This document shows, one piece after another, positions 17,910 to 26,860 of a DNA stretch of 64,000 nucleotides. This DNA comes from Spirochaetota bacterium (GTDB taxonomy: Bacteria; Spirochaetota; UBA4802; JAFGJZ01), in assembly GCA_016934935.1 (NCBI GenBank), contig JAFGRW010000127.1, positions 24,605 to 88,604 on the forward strand. The letters are read 5' to 3'. The position numbers and the translations under genes were made by a program. The notes beneath the pieces are model-generated. The model was not told the DNA's origin. It saw only the letters and a list, made by a program, of their open reading frames with translations, and did not search any database. Numbering within the stretch: position 1 is the stretch's first letter; each line of letters opens with the position of its first letter.

Positions 17910-18150
17910 ATTTCGTCTCCAAATATTTATCTATATATGTATACTGGGTTGAAGGTAATTTTGTTAAATTTTTTTAATCATTTTTTTTTTTTTTTTGGCA
18001 AGAAATCTAACAGCTACTCATTAAATCTGTTGAGTTGATATTTGTAGAGTAGCACCAATTATTCATTTTTCATTATTAATTATTAATTGCCGTCCAGCGG
18101 AGTGACACCGACGTGAAGTGGTGACTTTACGTAAAATGGTAATTCTTTAT
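17910..18150. other. Gene-free AT-rich region with a 16-base T run
   Basis: No reading frame is supported. A homopolymer of 16 T lies at 17981-17996 and is a likely slippage or sequencing-error site. A short GC-richer block (GCCGTCCAGCGGAGTGACAC, from about 18090) resembles remnants of an intergenic repeat. Confidence 0.4.
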
Positions 18151-18266
18151 TTATGGATTATGTTCTAAACGGTTTTTCGAATTTTCTGTAATCGTTGATT
18201 ATGTTGATTTACACCATCCCTGTTGCATTACATTAAGCAACGAGACACACTGCAGTGCGTCTTTAC
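18151..18266 (+). repeat. Family-2 dispersed repeat, copy 1
   Basis: Three modules occur in order: TTATGGATTATGTTCTAAAC (18151), TTGATTTACACCATCCCTG (18204) and CGAGACACACTGCAGTGCG followed by TCTTTAC (18241-18266). Each recurs at 62.66-63.24 kb with few changes. The last module contains an imperfect 18-bp palindrome centred on CTGCAG. Confidence 0.6.
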
Positions 18267-18367
18267 AGCTCTTTTTACAGAGACTTTTTGTATACAAGAA
18301 TCCTGTCTTTGACAGAAACTTACAAGACGTTCAGTTGAGTGTCTTTGCGGTGCTCCATTTTTTAATA

Positions 18368-18404
18368 ATGAACATATATCCCGTAATGTTCAATAATGAA
18401 CATT
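18368..18404. promoter_or_regulatory. Operator-like inverted repeats upstream of the TetR gene
   Basis: 18385-18404 is AATGTTCA-ATAA-TGAACATT, a perfect 8-4-8 inverted repeat. An extra ATGAACAT half site lies at 18368-18375. The repeat ends 15 bp before the -35 box of the promoter at 18419, a position where a TetR-type dimer would control initiation. Confidence 0.55.
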
Positions 18405-18418
18405 TGTTTATTATTGTA

Positions 18419-18447
18419 TTGACGCAATTCCTAAAAATAAATACTAA
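18419..18447 (+). promoter_or_regulatory. Sigma-70 promoter of the TetR-RND operon
   Basis: TTGACG at 18419-18424, a 17-bp spacer, then TACTAA at 18442-18447. Transcription would start near 18454, giving a leader of about 75 nt. Confidence 0.55.
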
Positions 18448-18529
18448 TCTACTTCTTATAAATGGTGAATAATCAGAGCGTTTAATTTTATAATAGGGTT
18501 TTTAAGAAAATAATGTTGAGAGGTTTCTG

Positions 18530-19153
18530 ATGCAGGTGCTAAAGTCCGAAGTTAGGGACGCTATACTCAGATCGGCCGAAAAACTTTTTCTTGAAAATGG
18601 TTTTGAGAAGGTGTCCATGCGTACAATAGCTCTGAAAGCGGGTATGACTGTGGGCAATGTTTACCGCTATTTTAATAACAAGGATGATATTTTTTCTGCT
18701 CTTGTAAATCCTCTTTTGAGCGTGCTAATAGAAGGTTTGACTCACGAGCCAGAGCCTCTAAACCCAAATGATGCGAGCAGGCTTTTCGAAGAGTATTATG
18801 ATCGCTTTGAGTTGTTCGCGACTATTGTTGTTGCTCAAAGGAGAGGGCTGATACTGCTTTTTAATAAAAGCCGTGGAACAAGTTATGAGAATGAGTATAG
18901 CCGTTTTGTCGGGATGATGGCGGATCATTTACGCGATCATCTTAAGGAGATGGAGTGTGACCCTTCATTATCTAAATACAACGGATTTTGTGATGTGCTA
19001 TCTCATATGTTTATGCAGGGAGTTCTTAAGGTGCTTTTAAACGAGCCGGATAAAAAGGCTGTGGGGATTATTATGCAATTGCTCAGAATGATGGTTGATT
19101 CTGTTCCCGGTTATATCAGTTTTTGTGGAGGTAATGATGCGACGCATAATTAA
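18530..19153 (+). CDS. TetR/AcrR family transcriptional repressor
   Basis: A 207-residue regulator. Residues 10-55 hold the TetR helix-turn-helix (AILRSAEKLFLENGFEKVSM, RTIALKAGMTVGNVYRYFNN, KDDIFSALV). The rest is a helical ligand-binding domain with no specific signature. GAGAGG lies 6 nt before the ATG. The stop overlaps the downstream RND pump start by 17 bases, so the two form one coupled operon and the pump is the obvious target. A perfect inverted repeat and a promoter lie just upstream, consistent with autorepression relieved by a pump substrate. Confidence 0.9.
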   Translation: MQVLKSEVRDAILRSAEKLFLENGFEKVSMRTIALKAGMTVGNVYRYFNNKDDIFSALVNPLLSVLIEGLTHEPEPLNPNDASRLFEEYYDRFELFATIVVAQRRGLILLFNKSRGTSYENEYSRFVGMMADHLRDHLKEMECDPSLSKYNGFCDVLSHMFMQGVLKVLLNEPDKKAVGIIMQLLRMMVDSVPGYISFCGGNDATHN

Positions 19154-22100
19154 CTATTTTATTACACATAAGCGTATTACAAACATGGTCATAATGATGG
19201 CCTTCTTATCAGGAATTTTTTCTTTAACAATGGTAAAAAAAGAGATGTTTCCGGATGTTTCTTTTGACGCGGTTCAGATACGTACAGTTTATCCTGGAGC
19301 CTCACCCGAAGATGTAGAAATTTTTGTTACCGATGCGATAGAAGAAAAACTTTTGGAAGTCGAAAACATAAAAAGATTGAGCAGTACCTCCTTTGAAAAC
19401 TATTCGGTAATTACAATTCAGATCGACAGTGATGCCGGTGATCCTGATAAAACGAAAGACAATATTCGCGAGGCTCTCTCCCGGGTTAATAATCTTCCGT
19501 CAGCCGTTACCGAACGCCCTCAGTATATCGAGATAAAGTCCTCCAATTTGCCGTTGTTTGAAATCGCTCTTACTGGTGATGATGAGCCACTGCTTAGGCG
19601 TTATTCAAAATCATTAGAGACAGGTCTCAAAGAAATAAATGGAGTTGCTCGTGTAGATATTAAAGGATATCGAAAGCGTGAAGTACTGATAGAAGCCGAT
19701 ATGGAGCTGTTAACAGATAATCAGTTGCCGTTTGGACAGCTTACTGAGGCAATAAAGGCGCGAAATATCCGTAATACCGGAGGTACACTCGAGTCTTATG
19801 TTTCTGATAAAAAGATTGTGACCTTAGCAGAGTTTAGAGATCCGTTTGATGTCAATGATGTAATTGTGCGCAGTAATACCTCAGGCTTTCATTTGGCGGT
19901 TAAAGATGTTGCCAGAGTAAGTGACACTTTTGAAGAACCAGTAACTCTGTACAGAGCCAATGGTCGACGAGCGATTGGTCTTACTGTTGTAGCTAATAGC
20001 GAAGCCGATGTTGTAAGCCTTGGGAGAAAGGCAAAAAAATTGCTTGCCGATTTTAATGAGAAATTACCTCAAGGAGTTAACGCGCGTCTGGTCGGAGACA
20101 ACTCGATACTGACAAGCATTATGATTAGCATGATGATCTCTAATGGTCTTATGGGATTTGCTTTAGTGCTTTTGATTCTGTTTGTGTTTCTTGATTTGCG
20201 CAGCGCTTTCTGGTGTGCTTTTAGTATACCATTATCCATAATAACTGCATTTGCTCTGTTTTCAGTTTTTGGTCTTACCATAAATCTTGTTACTCTTGTT
20301 ACCTTGATTCTTTTACTGGGCATACTTGTAGATGACGCAATCGTGATAACCGAAAAAATACATGTAATAAAAAGTGCGGGTAAGGCGGGTAGAGAGCATC
20401 TTATAGATGGTGTTATCGCAATGTCGTTTCCAGTAGCGGCATCAGTTTTAACAACTATACTTGCGTTTCTTCCATTAAAATTTGTTCCGGGAGTTATGGG
20501 CCGTTTTATGAGTGATATCCCACTCGTTGTCATTTTACTACTGGTAATATCATTTATAGATGCTGTATTTTTTATACCATCACATGTGAGCCATAAAAAG
20601 ATTGTTAAGAGCAAGGTGGATACCGGTGACTCTGCATTTAGTAAGTTGATTGCTAAGTATACGGCTATCTACGAGAGACTGATTGAGAAATGCGTAACAA
20701 ATAAGAAGAAAGTTCTTTCATGTTTTATACTCTGCTTAGCGGCTCTACTTACCTTCGCGATTGTTAAAATTGATTTTATGCTGGATGAAGATATCGATCC
20801 CGACCTGTTCCAGATAATTGTTGAGGCGCCGGACGGCACTTCTCTTGAAGAGACCGAAGAGATGGTTAAGGTGATAGAACAAATGGTGATAGAAACTGTA
20901 CCCGCTGAGGTGCTTCAGGGGTTGGCTTCTGAGGTTGGACATCACGATACAGATTATTTTGGTGTTTCATTGGGACTTCACTCCGAATGGGCTCTGTTAA
21001 CCATCAATTTGATCACCTCTTCAAAGCGCAAGATAACCTGCGAAGAGCTTATAGAAAAAATAATTCCCAAGGCTCAATTGCTTAAAGATAAACTGAATCT
21101 TGTTAAAATGGAAACAGGTATACCTGCGGCATTACCTGTTGGTAAAGCATTTGATATCGCCGTTGTGTCAGATGACGACAATGAACGTATCGTTTATGAA
21201 AAGCAGATAGTTGATTTTCTACATACGATAGAAGGAGTCAAAAATATACAGACGACTTCACTTGTAGGTAAAGATGAATTGGTAGTTTTGCCTGACTATA
21301 AAGAGCTCGCCAGGGTTGGGCTAACTTCTGCCGATGTTGCTATGGCAATTCGATCGGCTTTTGAGGGAGAAGTAGTTACAACAAGCCGTATCGATGGTGA
21401 AAAAGTAAATTATCGTGTAAAGCTTCTGGATAGCAAAAAGTTTAGGGAGGATATGCTTTTAAGGATACCTGTCGCAAATGCAGAGGGTCGCATGGTTCGT
21501 TTAGAGCATGTTGTGACCCTTGCAGAACAGAAAGCAGACGTAATGATAATCCGAGAAAACGGCAAGCGCTCGGTAAATATTACCGCGGATGTTGATACTG
21601 ATATTATTACCTCTTCCAGGCTAAATAAAATAATTACTAATTTTCTTGCAGATAAACCTTCACCGCAGACTCATTTTGTCTTTGGTGGGCAAGCCGCCGA
21701 GTCAGCGGAAAGTCTTTCCGGCTTTCTTTTTGCGGGAATTTTTGTATTTGTTTCGATCTACTTTATTCTTGTGATACTTTTTGACTCTTATATGTTGCCA
21801 ACATTAATCATGTCCATTATTCCGTTCGCTGTTTGCGCCTCCTTTTTAACACTGGTTGTTCACGGTAGACCGCTTATAATGATTTCGATGCTGGGCATGC
21901 TGGGGCTTATCGGTGTAGTCGTTAATGATACAATTGTAATGATTACACATCTTGCGGCAAACTGTGTTGCAAAAAAATATACTATTAAAATGTGCGCAAA
22001 AGCAGCATCCACGCGTCTTCGTCCGGTAGTTTTAACAACCCTTACAACTTTTGCCGGGCTTCTGCCTGCGGCTTACGGGGTAGGGGGCGATATCCCTTCT

Positions 22101-22211
22101 GTACGCCCAATGGTTTTGGTTATGGCTTGGGGGCTTCTGTTTTGTACCATTGTAACGCTGGTATTTATTCCGGTACTCTATTCTATTGTAAGACCGCCGG
22201 CAAAGAGATGA
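19137..22211 (+). CDS. RND-family efflux transporter (AcrB/MMPL-like)
   Basis: A 1024-residue inner-membrane proton-driven exporter with the usual RND layout: a first membrane helix, a large porter/docking loop, six helices, then the same again. The TM4 relay motif GILVDDAIVITEKI is present with its paired aspartates. Other landmarks are MFPDVSFD and TVYPGASPEDVEIFVTDAIE at the N-terminus and GLIGVVVNDTIVMITHLA in the second half. The start at 19137 has GGAGG 5 nt upstream and overlaps the TetR gene. Neither an HlyD-type adaptor nor a TolC-type gene is nearby, so partners are either encoded elsewhere or not needed. It is closely similar in its opening to the fragment at 1-293. Confidence 0.92.
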   Translation: MRRIINYFITHKRITNMVIMMAFLSGIFSLTMVKKEMFPDVSFDAVQIRTVYPGASPEDVEIFVTDAIEEKLLEVENIKRLSSTSFENYSVITIQIDSDAGDPDKTKDNIREALSRVNNLPSAVTERPQYIEIKSSNLPLFEIALTGDDEPLLRRYSKSLETGLKEINGVARVDIKGYRKREVLIEADMELLTDNQLPFGQLTEAIKARNIRNTGGTLESYVSDKKIVTLAEFRDPFDVNDVIVRSNTSGFHLAVKDVARVSDTFEEPVTLYRANGRRAIGLTVVANSEADVVSLGRKAKKLLADFNEKLPQGVNARLVGDNSILTSIMISMMISNGLMGFALVLLILFVFLDLRSAFWCAFSIPLSIITAFALFSVFGLTINLVTLVTLILLLGILVDDAIVITEKIHVIKSAGKAGREHLIDGVIAMSFPVAASVLTTILAFLPLKFVPGVMGRFMSDIPLVVILLLVISFIDAVFFIPSHVSHKKIVKSKVDTGDSAFSKLIAKYTAIYERLIEKCVTNKKKVLSCFILCLAALLTFAIVKIDFMLDEDIDPDLFQIIVEAPDGTSLEETEEMVKVIEQMVIETVPAEVLQGLASEVGHHDTDYFGVSLGLHSEWALLTINLITSSKRKITCEELIEKIIPKAQLLKDKLNLVKMETGIPAALPVGKAFDIAVVSDDDNERIVYEKQIVDFLHTIEGVKNIQTTSLVGKDELVVLPDYKELARVGLTSADVAMAIRSAFEGEVVTTSRIDGEKVNYRVKLLDSKKFREDMLLRIPVANAEGRMVRLEHVVTLAEQKADVMIIRENGKRSVNITADVDTDIITSSRLNKIITNFLADKPSPQTHFVFGGQAAESAESLSGFLFAGIFVFVSIYFILVILFDSYMLPTLIMSIIPFAVCASFLTLVVHGRPLIMISMLGMLGLIGVVVNDTIVMITHLAANCVAKKYTIKMCAKAASTRLRPVVLTTLTTFAGLLPAAYGVGGDIPSVRPMVLVMAWGLLFCTIVTLVFIPVLYSIVRPPAKR

Positions 22212-22381
22212 TCACTGTCAATATAATAATTTTTACAGAGCAGATAATTTTAATAAAAATTTGCTAATTATCGACAGATATTGTATATTTTTCTGACATG
22301 ATTGATGTTGTAATGGCTTTGACAGCTGGTTGTCATGCCTATAGAACTGTTTTTGTCTGGATAACTTCAAGAGGAGCACGT

Positions 22382-24550
22382 ATGCCTGCCAAAAAGATAC
22401 GCATTGCTGTAGTCATGGACATAGCGTTTTCCGTGTTTCAGGAAGAGCCGTTTATAGGTGTTAAGCGTTATCTTGCTGAAACAGATATCGAAGCCATTTT
22501 CTTCGGGGTTGGCGGTCTTGATATAAATAATCCTGAAGATAGAATGCGTATGCGTTTTCTTGATATGATTACTCCGGAAGAATTTGATGGTATTATACTG
22601 ATTACTTCGACTCTTCTTCATTGTGGTGGAGATCAATTATTAAGAGAAAAAATGGCATTATGCCGCTCCAGTATGCCCATAGTCTCTATAGGTCCCCCTA
22701 TAATGGGTGAAGATGCGCTTCTTTATAACAATGAAACTGGTATGAATCAGTTAATGAATCACCTGATAGCGGATCATGGGTACCGTGAGTTTGCCTATGT
22801 CTCCGGTCCTCTTTCCGGAGCCGAATCACAGATACGATTTAGAGCCTTTAGAGATTCACTAAAAGAGGCCGGGCTTGAATTCAATACAAATCTCGTTTAT
22901 GAGGGTAATTTTCTACCTCCATCGGGATACGATGCCGTGACAGAATTTTTTGATAATCGGCATTTGTCTCCCAGAGTTATTGTTTGTGCTAACGATTTTA
23001 TGGCATTAGGTGTCTGGAATGCTCTGATTGACCGTGGCATAAATGTTCCGTTTGACGTGGCTGTTACCGGATATGATGATAGTCAGCTTTCACAGGCGCT
23101 TTCTCATCAGTTTACCACCGTGCGTCAGTCATTTAATACTCTTGGATACCTTGCCGCGAAAAGACTTCATTCATTAATAAAAAAAGAGAGGGTTAGCCCT
23201 GTGCTGCCGCTTGAATCAGAACTCAGGATCCGTAGTTCTTGTGGTTGTATAGAATTTGAAAGACGTGTAGATAAAAACAGGGTTGAATCGTCATTTGTTG
23301 GATTAGATGATATTAAAGGTAAGGTGCTCTCCTGCATAAAAACAAATGATCCCGATTGTGATCCCGATGAAATTTACCGTTCGTGGTCCGACATTGTTCA
23401 TGGTACATTACGTGGCAAAAGGCCTGTATATGAGCTGGAAGATATGTTGAGGGACTCGGCTAATCGCTTGACGGATATCGGTTTTGATATGAAAAACAAT
23501 CAGCTTTTTATCACTTTATATTCCTTGCTTCTTGAAGAGTGCAACCAGTCTGTATTTGTTGACTTCTGGAACGAGAATTTCTTCTCCATGAATCTTCGTG
23601 TTGCGGTTGATAATTTACATGCGGGGTTAATGAAAAACCCGTCAATCTCGGCCTGTAACGATTTAATTGATAATATTGCTGAACTGTGTGGCGCAAATAT
23701 TTTTTTTTCAGTTTATTTTAATGATTTTCACGATTTAAAATCAGGTACTAAAGTTGCTTATCGTAAAGGTGGTGATTTTGCAAAAACACAGCCGGGGTCT
23801 GGAGCCTGGTTTCCTCCAAAAGAATCAGGCTCCATGGTTGCCAATATGATATCGTATAACGATGAGTGTTACGGCTATATTCTTCTTGATGCTCTGGTAG
23901 AGCCTGCCAATACCTTTGATTATTTGCGTGTAAGGTTTTCAGGTATAAGTAAAGATATTGATTCTTTGAAAAACATTATGACTTTAAATCAGGAGCTGGT
24001 TCACGAAATTGAGCAGCGTGAAACGGTTCAAAAAAAACTTGAGGCTGCGTTAACTCTTGTCGAAAGACTGTCGGTAGAAGATGAGCTTACAGGACTCAGA
24101 AACAGACGGGGTTTTTTCGCCTTAGCAGAGCAGCAGGTCAAATATCTTCGTCGTCAGGATAACCCATTCTTTATTCTTTATGCGGATCTTGACAAGTTAA
24201 AACAAATAAATGATACTTACGGGCATCACGAAGGCGATGTGGCTATTAAATGTGCTGCCGATGTGTTGCGTTCGGCTCTGCGTGAATCGGATATAATCGG
24301 CCGCATGGGGGGGGACGAGTTTACCGTTCTGGTAAACAAGGCCAAACCGCCTACATATGAAATGATACAGCAGCGTGTTCAGAGTATTTGTGATAACAAG
24401 AACAGAGAGCTCAATAAACCCTGGAAACTTTCCATGAGCATAGGGCGCTTTTACTCAGACGAAAGCTGCCTGTTGTCTTTAGAAAAGATGATAGATTTTG
24501 CAGATGAGGACTTGTACAAAGAGAAGCAGAAGAAAAGAGAGATGAAATAA
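22382..24550 (+). CDS. LacI-type ligand-binding domain fused to a GGDEF diguanylate cyclase
   Basis: A 722-residue cytoplasmic signalling protein. Residues 1-290 are a periplasmic-binding-protein-like sensor of the LacI/PurR effector type (RIAVVMDIAFSVFQEEPFIG, VSGPLSGAESQIRFRAFRDS, VIVCANDFMALGVWNALIDR, VAVTGYDDSQLSQALSHQFT) without the LacI DNA-binding head. A helical region follows. The C-terminal cyclase has DELTGLRNRRGFF and GGDEF at 643-647, with an inhibitory RESD site five residues before it, so it should make c-di-GMP with product inhibition. The start has AGGAG 5 nt before the ATG. It probably senses a sugar or purine-like ligand in the cytoplasm. It is monocistronic. Confidence 0.9.
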   Translation: MPAKKIRIAVVMDIAFSVFQEEPFIGVKRYLAETDIEAIFFGVGGLDINNPEDRMRMRFLDMITPEEFDGIILITSTLLHCGGDQLLREKMALCRSSMPIVSIGPPIMGEDALLYNNETGMNQLMNHLIADHGYREFAYVSGPLSGAESQIRFRAFRDSLKEAGLEFNTNLVYEGNFLPPSGYDAVTEFFDNRHLSPRVIVCANDFMALGVWNALIDRGINVPFDVAVTGYDDSQLSQALSHQFTTVRQSFNTLGYLAAKRLHSLIKKERVSPVLPLESELRIRSSCGCIEFERRVDKNRVESSFVGLDDIKGKVLSCIKTNDPDCDPDEIYRSWSDIVHGTLRGKRPVYELEDMLRDSANRLTDIGFDMKNNQLFITLYSLLLEECNQSVFVDFWNENFFSMNLRVAVDNLHAGLMKNPSISACNDLIDNIAELCGANIFFSVYFNDFHDLKSGTKVAYRKGGDFAKTQPGSGAWFPPKESGSMVANMISYNDECYGYILLDALVEPANTFDYLRVRFSGISKDIDSLKNIMTLNQELVHEIEQRETVQKKLEAALTLVERLSVEDELTGLRNRRGFFALAEQQVKYLRRQDNPFFILYADLDKLKQINDTYGHHEGDVAIKCAADVLRSALRESDIIGRMGGDEFTVLVNKAKPPTYEMIQQRVQSICDNKNRELNKPWKLSMSIGRFYSDESCLLSLEKMIDFADEDLYKEKQKKREMK

Positions 24551-24612
24551 ATATTATAGATATAATTTGTAGAGAAGAATCGGTTTAAGATCAGCGATTG
24601 TGATATTTGATA

Positions 24613-24865
24613 ATAGGGAACTTCGTAAAATTACTTTTTTTGAAACAGCTATGACGTCAAAAGCATGTTAAAGACAATTTTTCCCGTTGTCACTCGAAAA
24701 AACGCTCATAAATATCGCTTTGTTATCGAAAATTTTTTTCGTCATGGCTCAATAAAACGTTCTAAATTTGTGCTTTAATAACAGCTTAAATTTAGACTTT
24801 GTTAGCGATATTTATGACTTTATTAAATGGATTTTTCGCAAGATCTTTGTTTAAAAGTTAATTAA
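24613..24865 (+). repeat. Family-1 dispersed repeat, copy B (long form)
   Basis: It begins ATAGGGAACTTCG and ends ATTTTTCGCAAGATC with a TTAAAAGTTAATTAAAAGAG tail. Inside are two nested inverted repeats: CATAAATATCGCT (24707-24719) with AGCGATATTTATG (24804-24816), and TCTAAATTT with AAATTTAGA. It shares CACTCGAAAAAACGCTCA with copy F. It fills the gap between two convergent genes. Confidence 0.75.
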
Positions 24866-24914
24866 AAGAGATTTCCAATAAGCTAAAACAATTCTTTCAG
24901 AGATAGAAAGTTAA

Positions 24915-25982
24915 TTATAGATTACTTGTGTCGGCATTGGTCGCTACCTGATTTCTGCCGGATTCTTTTGCTTTATACATCGCCTGATCTGCTTTTTCAA
25001 ACAGAGTCTCTGAAGTCTCTTTTCTTGTAGCCTGTGCCGTGCCAACGCTAATTGTTACTTTGATCTTATGTATACATCTTATGTTTTGTACAGCTTCCCG
25101 TATTTTCTCTGATAGGTAAACCGATTCTTTCAGGGATGTTCCGGGTGCTATTATCGCAAACTCTTCGCCTCCTATTCTAAAAAAAAGATCGGTAGATCGA
25201 ATAACCTTTGATACTGTACGCGAAACACTGTGTAATACCGAGTCGCCTGCCTTGTGACCATAGGCGTCGTTAATATTTTTGAATTTATCAATATCAAAAA
25301 TTACCAGGGATAAATTGGTGTTGTATCTTTTATATCGTGCTATTTCGGTTTCGAGGTAGATATTAAATGAGTGCCGGTTTAAAATACGGGTCAGTGTATC
25401 ATGACTTACAGCGTATTCAAGCCTTTTTCTTACATAGTATCTGATAAACCAGACTACCGTGATTAGCCCTAGTGTAATAGCGGATAAAACCCCGGATATT
25501 ATTTTGAAACTGATTATTTTTTTTTCGTAAGCTTTTTGCGTTGTTAAAACCAGCTCGTTTGATATTTCCCAACATTCTTCAGAAGCAAAAATTAAGTTAA
25601 GTCTGTTATTTTTATTGTTATTTTCTCTGTATTTATGAGCTTCGGTTTGCAGTTTTATCCATGATCTTTCTAAACGTTCTAACAGATTATAAAAAATGTC
25701 AGTCTTTTCGTTTAGCCTTAGTTGTGCTTCTTTATCCTTAAAGCCTGCAAGGTAATTATTTATTATATCATAATCTTCTTGATCCGGATTTTCGAGTAGG
25801 GCTTCTTTGCGTGCAATACGCTGTATACTCCCTCGTATCCGCCCAGCGGTATTGATAATATTGCCCTCGTGTTCAAATCGTAAAAATTGGAAGTAGGTGT
25901 ATCCAGCCAATATTGCTGAAAGTATAAGAATTAGTAAGGATATATAAAAAGCCGCATTTGTTTTTTTTGATGAGTAGCGCAT
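24915..25982 (-). CDS. Membrane-anchored diguanylate cyclase (GGEEF)
   Basis: A 355-residue protein. Membrane segments lie at about 9-30 and 165-188. The periplasmic helical sensor between them begins NTAGRIRGSIQRIARKEAL, which recalls PilJ-type four-helix sensors. The cyclase has the DTLTRILNRHSF opening, FDIDKFKNINDAYGHKAGD, and RIGGEEF with the signature at 271-275. An RSTD inhibitory site precedes it, so it should be active and product-inhibited. The ATG at 25982 is chosen; a TTG at 26000 would overlap the stop of the lyxose isomerase gene. Both are downstream of that gene and probably co-transcribed with it. Confidence 0.85.
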   Translation of the reverse strand: MRYSSKKTNAAFYISLLILILSAILAGYTYFQFLRFEHEGNIINTAGRIRGSIQRIARKEALLENPDQEDYDIINNYLAGFKDKEAQLRLNEKTDIFYNLLERLERSWIKLQTEAHKYRENNNKNNRLNLIFASEECWEISNELVLTTQKAYEKKIISFKIISGVLSAITLGLITVVWFIRYYVRKRLEYAVSHDTLTRILNRHSFNIYLETEIARYKRYNTNLSLVIFDIDKFKNINDAYGHKAGDSVLHSVSRTVSKVIRSTDLFFRIGGEEFAIIAPGTSLKESVYLSEKIREAVQNIRCIHKIKVTISVGTAQATRKETSETLFEKADQAMYKAKESGRNQVATNADTSNL

Positions 25983-25996
25983 AATATACCAACGTA

Positions 25997-26668
25997 TCAA
26001 ATAAATTTATCATAATCACAGACAAGAAGATATTGAGGTTCCTCATCCTCTTCTATTTCAGGAAACCTTCCTACTTTTTCAAAAAAAACATTATCGGTAT
26101 TGTCGTCGTTGATAGTTGATACTTCGCCAACTAGAACATCTCCTCCGTAACCCCAAAACTTGTGATACTGCCCCTGGGGAAGGGTTATGCTCTCACCAGG
26201 AGCGAGTTTTACAATATGCCCCGCCTTTCGATTGTACAGACGGCCGTCGCTGTTTACTGTGACATCAGTATCTGCAAGTTCGTTGTCTGGTGTGTGGTTG
26301 TAAAGCTCAATCGCAAGTGTGGCTCCGCTTCTGTTAATAATGTCTTCGACCTTGTTATTGTGATAATGCATCGGGGCGATCTGGTTTTGCCGGCTGATCA
26401 TGATTTTTTCGGCATAGGGTTTAGAAGTCTTATCAGAAGGTATTCCGTTTCGAAGAGTAAAAAGAACAAGACCGCATTCGTTAAAACGTCCCAATCCGTA
26501 ATCGGTTATATCCCATCCCATCATTACCGAGGTGATCTCTTTGCAGGACTCCTTGTTCGCCCGCCAATCGTCAATAGTCCAGAACGCGTAGGGGGGCAGG
26601 TTGAAACCGTTAGATTTCATAAATTTGGCAGCATCATTAATAATAGTGTTAATTTGTGAACGTTTCAT
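25997..26668 (-). CDS. D-lyxose isomerase family sugar isomerase
   Basis: A 223-residue cupin-type enzyme of the D-lyxose ketol-isomerase family, which interconverts D-lyxose and D-xylulose and often D-mannose and D-fructose. Characteristic segments are LPPYAFWTIDDW, MGWDITDYGLGRF and LVLFTLRNG. The metal ligands fit H101, H103, E108 (MHYHNNKVEDI) and H169 (LPQGQYHKFWG). The length is normal for the family. GAGG lies 6 nt before the ATG. The next gene, a diguanylate cyclase, starts at or just beyond its stop, linking sugar use with c-di-GMP signalling, though the link may only be transcriptional. Confidence 0.88.
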   Translation of the reverse strand: MKRSQINTIINDAAKFMKSNGFNLPPYAFWTIDDWRANKESCKEITSVMMGWDITDYGLGRFNECGLVLFTLRNGIPSDKTSKPYAEKIMISRQNQIAPMHYHNNKVEDIINRSGATLAIELYNHTPDNELADTDVTVNSDGRLYNRKAGHIVKLAPGESITLPQGQYHKFWGYGGDVLVGEVSTINDDNTDNVFFEKVGRFPEIEEDEEPQYLLVCDYDKFI

Positions 26669-26818
26669 CGGCAGCCTCGAGTTATTGTATAAAGTGATTG
26701 CTTATATAGTGTTCAGAGATACTTGCGAAGTAAATCAATTTTTCTAGATGGCTGGATTTAAAAAACAGATATGCTTTAGAGTTTGAGGGTAGTGTTTCAT
26801 ATTGAAAAACAGTGGGAT

Positions 26819-26852
26819 CCCGTAGTTGGCAGACTCTATCGCACACTACGGG
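26819..26852 (-). terminator. Rho-independent terminator after ablB
   Basis: On the minus strand, CCCGTAGT and ACTACGGG form a perfect 8-bp stem with an 18-nt loop. Eight bases later comes a TTTTT run (26805-26809). It sits just past the stop of the acetyltransferase gene. Confidence 0.6.
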
Positions 26853-26860
26853 ACCGTCTT

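Noticed and set aside
20069..20614. 181-codon minus-strand frame inside the RND pump
   Set aside because: It overlaps the conserved membrane helices of the pump and has no supporting features.
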